Shown here in pieces: positions 9,395-19,900 of a DNA stretch of 64,000 nucleotides (position 1 is the stretch's first letter; each line of letters begins with the position of its first letter). The notes below the pieces were generated by a model that searched no databases, was not told the origin of the DNA, and worked only from the letters and a program-made list of their open reading frames with translations. Source of the stretch: Anaeromyxobacter dehalogenans 2CP-1 (GTDB lineage: Bacteria; Myxococcota; Myxococcia; Myxococcales; Anaeromyxobacteraceae); contig NC_011891.1 in assembly GCF_000022145.1 (NCBI RefSeq), positions 1,500,001 through 1,564,000 of the forward strand. The letters run 5' to 3'. Position numbers and translations under genes: made by a program.

Positions 9395-9400
9395 TCTGTG

Positions 9401-9436
9401 CCCCGCCTCCTTCGTCCGGGAGGCGGGGTTTTTCTT
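9401..9436 (+). terminator. Terminator of the tRNA pair
   Basis: The stem ccccgcctcc with ggaggcgggg has a short loop (ttcgtccg) and is followed by tttttctttt, a classical intrinsic terminator 6 bases after the tRNA-Glu CCA end. Confidence 0.9.
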
Positions 9437-9524
9437 TTCCCGGCGGTGAGCGCGCGCGGCGGCGCACGCGCAAGTCCGGGCCGCGGCGCGGCCGCCTCCG
9501 CGCTGCGCGCCGGCCGCTGCCCGG

Positions 9525-11858
<2,334 letters not shown>

Positions 11859-11927
11859 GCAGCCAGAGGTGGTATCCCACCGGGGCGAGCCCCGCAACCT
11901 CGCGCGGCGCCGCGCGAGCCCGGCCAG

Positions 11928-12437
11928 CTACCGGACCGTCAGGTCCACGCCCTCCACGCTCCGGTCGGCCACCACGGTGCAGGCGGAGCCGGGCGCGATC
12001 GCGCGCAGCACGCCCCGGAGGCTCACCGCCCCGGCCTCGAGCGACACCGCGGTGATGTCGCCGTCCACCCGGGAGCCGGACGCGCGATCGACCCGGCCGC
12101 CGAGCGCGACCACCTGCCGGACGACGTGGGCGCCGTCCTCCAGCCGCACCTCGCCGCCGACGCTGACCGCCTCGCCGGCCTCGCCGCCGCGCTGCACCAC
12201 CACGTTCCCGGCGAACGCCACCGCCTTCTCGACGTGGGCGCCCGCGCGCACGATCACGTCCCCGTGCACGCCGACCGCCTCGGTCACCCGCTCGCCGGCG
12301 GCGATCACGAGGTCGCGATCCTGGGCGAACCGGCCGGCCGGGCCCACCCGGACGCGGCAGGTGTCGTCGGCGCCGAGGGCCGGGAGGGCTGGAAGCAGGA
12401 GGGCGGCGAGGGTGGTGGCGGCGAGGCTGGCGCGCAT
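11928..12437 (-). CDS. Exported polymer-forming/bactofilin-like beta-helix protein
   Basis: 169 residues: a signal peptide (LAATTLAALLLPALPALGA), then about eight short repeats of the form V-x-V-x-G-[DN]-V-x-V-x-x-G-A that wind as a right-handed beta-helix, as in bactofilins and other polymer-forming proteins. Unlike bactofilins it has an export signal, so a periplasmic or envelope location is inferred. It lies between glnS and gltX on the same strand but is separated from both by about 50-70 bases. Confidence 0.6.
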   Translation of the reverse strand: MRASLAATTLAALLLPALPALGADDTCRVRVGPAGRFAQDRDLVIAAGERVTEAVGVHGDVIVRAGAHVEKAVAFAGNVVVQRGGEAGEAVSVGGEVRLEDGAHVVRQVVALGGRVDRASGSRVDGDITAVSLEAGAVSLRGVLRAIAPGSACTVVADRSVEGVDLTVR

Positions 12438-12487
12438 GGAGGGCTCCGGGCGAGTGCCGGATCCTACGCACGGGCCCCGCCCGTATT

Positions 12488-13912
12488 TCAGCCCGGCTCG
12501 CCGGCGATCCGGAGGGCCTCGTCGAGGCGCTTCAGCGTCTCGTCCTTCCCGAGGATCTGCACCACGTCGTACATGCCGGGGGAGGCGGTGCCGCCGGTGA
12601 GCGCCACCCGGACCGGCTGCGCCACCTTGCCCAGGCCCACCCCGCGCCGCTCGGCCTCGCCGTGGAACACCTGCTCCACCGCCTGGGTCTCGAGAGCGGG
12701 GAGCGCGGCGATGGCGTCGCGGACGGCCTGGAGCACCGGCCGCGTGTCGGCGGTCAGGAACTTGGCCTTCGCCTTCGGATCGAGCGCGATGGGCGCGTAG
12801 AAGTAGCGGAACTGCTGCACGTACTCGCCCAGCGTCTTGGCGCGCTCCCGCGCCACGGCGCAGACGTGCCGCAGCTTCTCGTCGTCTTCCGCGGGCAGCC
12901 CGGCCGCGCGGAAGTGCGGCAGCGCCAGCTTCGCCAGCTCCTCGGGCGAGCGCCGCTTCAGCCACTCGTGGTTCACCCAGGCCATCTTCTCCGGGTTGAA
13001 CACGCCCGCGGTCGCGCCCACGTCCTTCAGGTCGAAGTAGCGGACGAGCTCGTCGAGCGTGAAGAGCTCCTGGTCGCCGTGCGACCAGCCCAGGCGGACG
13101 AGGTAGTTCACCACCGCCTCGGGCAGGAAGCCCATGTCGCGGTACGCGGTGACGCTGGTCGCGCCGTGGCGCTTGGAGAGCCGGGCCTTGTCCGCGCCCA
13201 GGATCATCGGGAAGTGCGCGAACGTCGGCACCGGGTAGCCGAGCGCCTCGTACATGAGGATCTGGCGCGCGGTGTTGTTCACGTGGTCGTCGCCGCGGCC
13301 GACCAGGTTGATCTCCATGGTGATGTCGTCCACCACCGCGCCGAAGTTGTAGAGCGGCACGCCGTCGCCGCGCAGGATGACCTCGTCCTGCAGCGTGTCG
13401 TGCGGCGTCGAGATGACGCCCTTCACGAGATCGTTCCAGCTCGTGGCGCCCGCGTCCGGCACCCGGAAGCGGACCACGTGCGGGCGCGAGGGGTCGTAGG
13501 GCTTGTCGCGGCAGGTGCCGGGGTACCGGAACTGGCGCTTCTCGGCCTCGGCCTGCTTGCGCTGCGCGTCCAGCTCCTCGCGCGTGCAGTAGCACGCGTA
13601 CGCCTTGCCCTCCCGGATGAGTCGCTCGGCGTGCGCCTTGTAGAGGTCCAGCCGCTCGGTCTGGAAGTAGGGCGGGTGCGGCCCGCCGACGCCAGGGCCC
13701 TCGTCCCAGTCGAGCCCGAGCCAGCGCAGCCCGTCGAGGATGGCGTCCACGGCGAGCTGGGTGGAGCGCTCGCGATCGGTGTCCTCGATGCGCAGCACGA
13801 AGGTGCCGCCGTTGCGCCGCGCCCAGAGCCAGTTGAAGAGCGCCGTGCGGGCGCCGCCGATGTGGAGGTAACCGGTGGGGGAGGGGGCGAAGCGTACGCG
13901 AGGCTTGTCCAT
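12488..13912 (-). CDS. gltX: Glutamyl-tRNA synthetase
   Basis: 474 residues, the normal bacterial GluRS length. The class I signature HIGG is at 17-20 in RFAPSPTGYLHIGGARTA, LRIEDTDRERST follows, and the KMSKS loop is LSKRHG near residue 245. A four-Cys-like segment (CYCTREELDAQ) sits in the catalytic insertion. It charges tRNA-Glu; the tRNA-Glu gene is 3 kb away in the same cluster. It is divergent from the exported protein gene at 13947. Confidence 0.96.
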   Translation of the reverse strand: MDKPRVRFAPSPTGYLHIGGARTALFNWLWARRNGGTFVLRIEDTDRERSTQLAVDAILDGLRWLGLDWDEGPGVGGPHPPYFQTERLDLYKAHAERLIREGKAYACYCTREELDAQRKQAEAEKRQFRYPGTCRDKPYDPSRPHVVRFRVPDAGATSWNDLVKGVISTPHDTLQDEVILRGDGVPLYNFGAVVDDITMEINLVGRGDDHVNNTARQILMYEALGYPVPTFAHFPMILGADKARLSKRHGATSVTAYRDMGFLPEAVVNYLVRLGWSHGDQELFTLDELVRYFDLKDVGATAGVFNPEKMAWVNHEWLKRRSPEELAKLALPHFRAAGLPAEDDEKLRHVCAVARERAKTLGEYVQQFRYFYAPIALDPKAKAKFLTADTRPVLQAVRDAIAALPALETQAVEQVFHGEAERRGVGLGKVAQPVRVALTGGTASPGMYDVVQILGKDETLKRLDEALRIAGEPG

Positions 13913-13934
13913 GGCGGGCGCAAGCTACCATAGC

Positions 13935-13940
13935 TACAAT
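13935..13940 (+). promoter_or_regulatory. Candidate -10 box with the GTG start 6 bases downstream
   Basis: TACAAT (5 of 6 to TATAAT) lies in the 34-bp gap between the divergent gltX and 13947 genes. No convincing -35 is present at 16-18 bp. If it is used, transcription would begin at or near the GTG at 13947, giving a leaderless mRNA. Confidence 0.3.
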
Positions 13941-13946
13941 CGTCCG

Positions 13947-14453
13947 GTGCACAGAGCGCTCGCCCTGCTCCTCGCCGCGCTGGCCGTTCCGGCAGCGGCC
14001 GCGACCTTCCGCTCCACCACCGTCGAGGAAGCCGCGCGATCCTCGGACGCCGTCGTCCGCGGCCGCGTCGAGCGGCACGCGTCGCGCCTCGAGGCGGACG
14101 GTCGGCGCATCGTCACCGACGTGGTGATCGCGGTCTCGAGCGCGTGGAAGGGAAGCCCGGGCGCGCGCGTGACGGTCACCGTGCCGGGCGGCGTGGTGGG
14201 CGAGGTCGGGATGTGGGTGAGCGCGGCGCCGCGCCTCGCCGACGGCGAGGAGGTGGTGCTGTTCCTGTACCGCCGCGGCGCCGGCTGGCGCGTGAACGGG
14301 CTCGCGCTGGGGACGTTCCGCGTGGACGGCGACCGCGCCGAGCCGGACGTGGACGAGGCCGACCTGGTCGCCGCGCCGCTCCGCGCCGGCGAGGCGCGCA
14401 TCGCCCGGACCTCCGTCGCCGAGCTGGAGCGGCGGGTGAGGGCGGCGCGATGA
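13947..14453 (+). CDS. Small exported protein upstream of metalloprotease
   Basis: 168 residues from the GTG at 13947, chosen because the signal peptide (ALALLLAALAVPAAAA) starts just after it. The mature part has an SSDAVVRGRV segment and a C-terminal VELERRVR helix, a beta-rich layout seen in several myxobacterial exported proteins of unknown role. Its TGA overlaps the ATG of the metalloprotease gene (ATGA), so the pair is translationally coupled and probably works together. Confidence 0.6.
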   Translation: MHRALALLLAALAVPAAAATFRSTTVEEAARSSDAVVRGRVERHASRLEADGRRIVTDVVIAVSSAWKGSPGARVTVTVPGGVVGEVGMWVSAAPRLADGEEVVLFLYRRGAGWRVNGLALGTFRVDGDRAEPDVDEADLVAAPLRAGEARIARTSVAELERRVRAAR

Positions 14454-15499
14454 GGGCGCGCGCGCTCGCGGCGGCGCTGGCGCTCGTCGTCGCCTGGCCG
14501 GCGCAGGCCTACGAGCGATCCTGCGCGACGAACGACGGCCTCACCGTCTGCTTCTACTGGCCGGATCCGTCCGCCGTGACCTGGAAGGTGAACGCGGTGC
14601 GCGGCGGCAGCTCGCCGAGCTGCGAGGCTTCCTCCGCCGCCGATCCGGCGGTCCAGGCCGCCCAGGCCGCGTTCGCCGCCTGGGAGGGCGCCACGCGCGC
14701 GGGCGGGAGCGCGCCGTGCGCCCACATCGCCCTGCCGTTCGGCGGCACCACCCGCACCGCCATCGCGCAGACGGGCTTGGGCACGAGCGGCGAGCACGTG
14801 GTGGCCTTCCGCAAGGGCTGGTGCTCGGACGTGGCCGCCGCGAGGGCGGACGCCTGCTACTCGACCGGCTCGTGCGACAACAAGTACGACTGCTTCGACG
14901 ACGAGGGCGGGCTGGGCCGGAGCGTGCTCGCCATCACCACCATCATCTACAGCTCGAGCACCGGCGCGATCCAGGACGCCGACACCGAGGTCGCGGACTG
15001 GAGCGGCGCCGGCGCCGGGACGAGCCTCGGCACCTTGCCGGACGGCTGGTACTTCACCTGCGGGAGCGCCTCGACGCTGGGGCAGACCTGCGGGACGTAC
15101 GGCGAGGCGAGCTGCGGCTTCGAGGACCTCCAGAACACCCTCACGCACGAGGCCGGCCACTTCATCGGGCTGGCGCACCCGTGCGAGAGCAAGCAGGTCG
15201 GCTCCACGCCGGCCTGCGCCGACATGCCCCAGGGCACGAACGCCGTGACCATGTACCCGACCGCCCCGCCCAAGGAGATCCAGAAGCGGACGCTGGCCGA
15301 CGACGACGTCGAGGGCGCCTGCGCGATCTACACCGCGGCGGGCCCGGTCCAGGAGATCACCGGCAAGAGCCACAGCAGCGGCGGCGGGTGCGGCACGGCC
15401 GGCGACGGCGCGCTCGGGGCCCTGCTCCTCGCGGGCGCGGCGCTGCTGCCCCGGCTGCGCCGGAAGGGCTCGCGTCAGCGCACGACGACGCCGGCATAG
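14450..15499 (+). CDS. Exported matrixin-like zinc metalloprotease with MYXO-CTERM tail
   Basis: 349 residues. Signal peptide at 1-20, Cys-rich mature domain, and a zinc site HEAGHFIGLAH near residue 235 that fits the metzincin HExxHxxGxxH pattern. An MYP turn follows about 35 residues later, in the place of the Met-turn. The C-terminus has GGGCG, a hydrophobic helix and PRLRRK, i.e. a MYXO-CTERM-type sorting tail, so cleavage and surface anchoring near the Cys is expected. Its 3' end overlaps the convergent Memo gene by 25 bases. Confidence 0.8.
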   Translation: MRARALAAALALVVAWPAQAYERSCATNDGLTVCFYWPDPSAVTWKVNAVRGGSSPSCEASSAADPAVQAAQAAFAAWEGATRAGGSAPCAHIALPFGGTTRTAIAQTGLGTSGEHVVAFRKGWCSDVAAARADACYSTGSCDNKYDCFDDEGGLGRSVLAITTIIYSSSTGAIQDADTEVADWSGAGAGTSLGTLPDGWYFTCGSASTLGQTCGTYGEASCGFEDLQNTLTHEAGHFIGLAHPCESKQVGSTPACADMPQGTNAVTMYPTAPPKEIQKRTLADDDVEGACAIYTAAGPVQEITGKSHSSGGGCGTAGDGALGALLLAGAALLPRLRRKGSRQRTTTPA

Positions 15500-16272
15500 C
15501 CCACCACCGCGTCGTCGTCGCCGCTCACCTCGCCGGAGTGCGCGTACCGCACCAGCTCCGCCCCCGTGGCGCCGAGCGCGCGGGCGGCCACCAGCATCAC
15601 CGTGGCCGGCACGATGCCGCACATGGTGATCCCCTCCCGCCGGACCACGTCGTAGAGCCCCTCGGCGTCGAGCGCGAGCAGCCGGTCCAGCGCGCGCAGG
15701 TCGCGCCGGCGGGCCTCGGCGGCCGGGAGGTAGTGGCTCATGTCCGACGACGCGACCACCAGCGCGCCGGCCGCCCGCGCCGCCGCCCCCACCGCGGTCC
15801 CGAGCGCCTCGCAGGCGGCGAACGACAGCGGCCCCAGGCACAGCGCCGCGAGGGCGACGTCGGGCCGGGCGCGCTGCAGGAACGGCACCTCGACCTCGAG
15901 CGAGTGCTCGCGGAGGTGGGCGAGCCGGTCGGCGGCGACGCCGGGCGCGGCGGCGAGCGCGGCGGTGAGCTCCGGGTCCACCGGCACGGACCCCAGCGGC
16001 GTTCGCCAGGCGCCCGCGGGCCACAGCGCCGCGCCGGCGTGCCCGAGGCCGGTGTGGTTGGGACCGAGGACGATGACGCGCGCCGGCAGCGCCACGCGCG
16101 CGAACGTCGCGCCGGCCACCGCCCCCGAGTAGACGTAGCCGGCGTGCGGCACCATCACGGCGAGCGCCGGGGCGGGCGCGGCGCCGGCCGACAGCCAGCC
16201 GTCGACCTCGGCGGCGAGCGTCGCCGCCCGGGCGTCGTAGAACGCTCCCGCGACCGCAGGCTCCCGGACCAT
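15475..16272 (-). CDS. Memo-family protein (AmmeMemoRadiSam system protein B)
   Basis: 265 residues. The family motifs are present: an MVPHAGYVYSG block near residue 50, LGPNHTG near 80, SSDMSHY near 175, and C-terminal GDDDAVVGYAG. These His residues form the metal site resembling class III extradiol dioxygenases. In bacteria the gene often sits beside AMMECR1 and radical-SAM genes, but neither is adjacent here. The ATG at 16272 is preferred over the upstream frame, which overlaps the divergent response regulator. Confidence 0.85.
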   Translation of the reverse strand: MVREPAVAGAFYDARAATLAAEVDGWLSAGAAPAPALAVMVPHAGYVYSGAVAGATFARVALPARVIVLGPNHTGLGHAGAALWPAGAWRTPLGSVPVDPELTAALAAAPGVAADRLAHLREHSLEVEVPFLQRARPDVALAALCLGPLSFAACEALGTAVGAAARAAGALVVASSDMSHYLPAAEARRRDLRALDRLLALDAEGLYDVVRREGITMCGIVPATVMLVAARALGATGAELVRYAHSGEVSGDDDAVVGYAGVVVR

Positions 16273-16300
16273 GGCGGGATCGAGTATAACGCCCGGGATC

Positions 16301-16675
16301 ATGGGAAGCCGGAAGGTCCTCATCGTGGACGACTCGAAGGCGGTGATCGACGCGCTCACCGTCGCGTTCGAGGACGCGGGCTTCGAGGTGGCGACCGCCG
16401 CCGACGGCGAGGAGGTCTTCCGCAAGATGGCCTCGGTGGAGCCGGACGCGGTGCTGCTCGACGTCTACATGCCGCGGCTGAACGGGGCAGACGTGTGCCG
16501 ACTGCTCAAGGCGCACCCGCACTGGCGGAAGACGCACCTCGTGCTCATGTCCTCGCGCATCGGCGAGGGCGAGCGGGACGTCTACCGCCGGCTCGGCGCG
16601 GACGAGGTGCTCCGCAAGCCGTTCGACGCCGCCGCCGCGGTCGCGGCGGTGATGGCCGCCGCGCCGGGCGCCTGA
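16301..16675 (+). CDS. Single-domain response regulator
   Basis: 124 residues, one receiver domain only. The acidic pair D10-D11, phospho-acceptor D54 (LLLDVYMP) and the conserved Lys near 105 (LRKPF) are all present, so it should accept phosphate from a histidine kinase. No kinase gene is nearby. TATAAC at 16285-16290 is a possible -10 for this gene and would leave only a few untranslated bases. The second copy of the 166-bp hairpin repeat begins on the last base of its TGA. Confidence 0.85.
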   Translation: MGSRKVLIVDDSKAVIDALTVAFEDAGFEVATAADGEEVFRKMASVEPDAVLLDVYMPRLNGADVCRLLKAHPHWRKTHLVLMSSRIGEGERDVYRRLGADEVLRKPFDAAAAVAAVMAAAPGA

Positions 16676-16840
16676 GAGCACGTGAACCCATCCCCTCCCG
16701 TCGCCGCGGCGGCCGATCCGCGTCGCATCGCGTCGTTGCTCCTCCCTCACATGCCTCGGGGCATGCTCGGTCGTCGCGCCTCGCGCTGCTCGCGTCTCGA
16801 CCGCCTGGCTCGGTCCGGGGGTTGATTCACGCGCTCTGAG
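16675..16840. repeat. 166-bp hairpin repeat, copy 2
   Basis: Same length and about 95% identity to 7946-8111. Differences cluster in ways that keep pairing: the loop is tcgg instead of gacg while the flanking catgcc/ggcatg stem is unchanged, one G-T pair of the terminal stem becomes A-T, and an A-C mismatch becomes G-T. It overlaps the response-regulator TGA by one base. The remaining 110 bases to 16950 show no gene. Confidence 0.85.
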
Positions 16841-16950
16841 GGCGCGTCGGCCCCGCCCTGGGCGCCGGAGCGACATGGCGGCGCGCCGCCGGGAGCCGCG
16901 CGAGCGGACGCGCCCGGAGCGCGCGCCCGCCCTGCCGGCGGCTGCGCGCC

Positions 16951-19900
16951 TCAGGGGAGCACGGTGAACGCGGGCAGCGACGTGGCCGCCTGCCCGGCGT
17001 CGGAGCGCTGCGGCGGGGTCGGGCCACCCGGGTTCCAGACGGCGATGCGGTAGGCGGTGCCGCCCGGCCCCGCGTAGGCGGCGCGCGTGTCGAGCTGGAC
17101 GGTGATCCGGGTCGGGCTCTCCACGGTCACCGCACCGGGCACCGCCTGGAACCTGGGCGCGCCCGGCCACCCCGGCATGAGGTCGGAGGTCACCATCACC
17201 GCCGACCCGCCCGTCCCGGAGGCGTCCGGCTTCGCGAAGTTGGTGCCGGTGAGGGTGACCGTGACCGGCACGTCCGACTGGCGGGCCGAGGCAGGGCTCA
17301 CGCTCGCGAGCGTCGGCGCGCCCGGCGTGACGTTGAACGAGAGCGCGTTGGAAGGGGCGGCCCCGGGGTTGCGGACCTGCAGCGCGTAGGAGCCGGTGTC
17401 CAGGCCGACGGTGGAGAGCGTCACCGTGACGCTCGTGGTCGTGGTGCTGGAGGGGACCAGCTCGGCGGCCGCGCCGGAGAAGCTCACCCGGACGTCGGCG
17501 AGCGGCGGCCGCAGGTTCGCGGCGGTGAGGGTCACCGGTACGGCGGCCACGCCCTGCTCGCGGCCGCGCACGCTGGCAGCCTGCAGGATCACCTGATTGG
17601 ACAGCACGCGCAGCGTCCAGGTGGCCGACGCGGTGCCTGTGCCGGGGAACCACACGCGCGCGAGCCACGCGCCGTCCGGCTCGCCCGCGAGCGACAGCGA
17701 GGCCGCCACCGACGTGCCGGCCGCGTCCACGGTCGACGGCAGCGGCGGGCGGAAGGCGCCGCCGGGCGGCTGCACCTGCACCTGCGCGTCGGCGGGGAGG
17801 CCGGTGCCCGCGAAGGCGAGCGTCACCGCGTCGCCCTGGTACGCGGTGGCGGGGGAGAAGCCGGTGACCTGCGCCGGGGAGGCGCCCACCACGAACGCCA
17901 GCCGGGCCGAGTCCAGGTCCTGGCCGCTGCGCACCCACACCTCGGAGGTGCAGGTGCCCACCGCGCAGCCGGGGAGGCGGAGCTGGCCGACCTGCAGGCG
18001 GTTCGCGTCCACGTAGGTGGTGGGCTGCTCGGCGCCGTCGAACACCACCCGGCTCGCGAGGTCGAAGCCGTCGCCGGTCACGGTCAGCGAGACGATCTCG
18101 CCCGCGCCGGCGCCGCTGGGGCTCACCTCCGTCGCGACCGGCACCTGGCTCACCACCGCGAACGGGAGGGCGTTGGAGACGAGCGGGGAGGGGATCGCGT
18201 CGTTCACCACCCAGATCTGGTAGCCGGCGCCCGGCGGCAGCAGCGTGGCGTCGAGCGTGCACGTGAGGCCGGCGTCCCCCGGCGCCGAGGGGAGCCCCTG
18301 CTCCGCCAGCCGGTCGCCGCGGATCCGGCAGCGGCTCGCGGTGCCGAGGCCCGTGCCCTCCACCAGGAGGGTGGTGACGGCGCCGGCAGGAGCGGCCGCG
18401 GGCGTGACGGCGGCGAGGTGCGGCTCCGGGTTCACCACGTCGAACCGGATCGGGTTCGAGATCACGTGGTCCGGGTTGACCACCCGCAACCAGAGCGCGC
18501 CCGCGGGGGCATCGGCGAGCGCGAGGTGGACGCGGATGCCGCCGCTCCCGGTCGGCTCCGCGGGCCAGGTGCGCGTGCCGGCGTCCGACGCGGTGCGCAC
18601 CGTCGCGCCGGCCGCGAAGCGGTCGCCCGACAGCTCCACCACCACCGGCGCGAGGCCGCCGCGCGGGGCGGCGCCGGGCGTCACCTGCCGGACGTAGGGT
18701 GCCACCGGGCCGCCCGGGCCGCAGGTGGAGGCGGCGCAGATCTGGCCGGCGCCGCACGCGTTGCCGCACATGCCGCAGTGCGCGGGATCGCTGCGCAGGT
18801 CGATGCAGCGCTGCTCGCCCTCGCAGCTCGTCTCGCAGGATGCGGGGTCGAACCCCTTGCCGTCGCCACCGCCGCCCTTGCAGGCGCTCCCGAGCAGGGC
18901 GGCGAACGCGAGCGCTGCGAGCGCGGCCGGCCGCGCGCCGCGGCCCGCGCGGCGCCGTGCCGCCAGGGCGAGGAGCACGCCGAGCGCGGAGAGCAGGCCC
19001 GCGCCGCCGCCCCCGGAGGCGCAGCCGCCCCCGGCGCCGCCGGCCGCCGGGGGAGTCCCGTGGACGGGCGCGCTGCCGGTCGCATAGCACTGACCGTCGA
19101 CACACGCGCCGGCCGGGCAGGTCACGCCGGAGCACGGATCGTCCACGCAGGTGCCCTCGCGGCACACCTGGCCGCGTCCACAGCCCAGGCGAGCGCACGG
19201 GTCGTCCACGCACGCGCCGGCCTGGCAGCGCTGGTCGGGCGCGCAGGTCCGCCCGGCGCAGGCGTCCGGCTCGCAGAAGCCGTCCGCGCCGCACTTCTGG
19301 CCGGTGGGGCAGGTCACGAACGTGCACGCCTGCACGCAGTCGCCCTGCCGGCAGAACGTGCCGCCCGGGCAGGTGAGGTTCGCGCAGGGGTCGGCGGTGC
19401 AGGCGCCGCCGCGGCAGACCTCGCCGGCCGGGCAGCCGGCGAGGTAGCAGCTGCCGCCGACGCAGGTGCCGCTGCCGCGAGCGCAGACCGAGCCGTCGCC
19501 GCACTCCACCCCGGCGCAGCGATCGTCGCACGCTCCGTACGAGCACGCCAGGCCGTCGGGGCAGACGGTGCCACCGCAGGTGCCGCGCTCGCAGACGCCT
19601 CCGGCGCTGCAGGCGTAGCCCTCGGGGCAGGGCAGCTCGACGCCGCAGGTGGAGGGAACGCACACGCCGTGGACGCAGGAGAAGCCGTCGCCGCACGTGG
19701 CGCCGTCGTCCACGGCGCCGTTGCAGTCGTTGTCCTGGCCGTCGCAGAGCTCCGGCGCGGGCAGGAGCTGGCCGGCACAGGCGCCGGCGTACTCGCCGCC
19801 GACGCACGCGCGCGCGCCCGCCGCGCACAGGCCCACCCCCGCGGTGCCGGGCGGGCCCTCGTAGCAGGCCTCGGTCTCGCCGGCCCGGCAGGCGGCGCAG

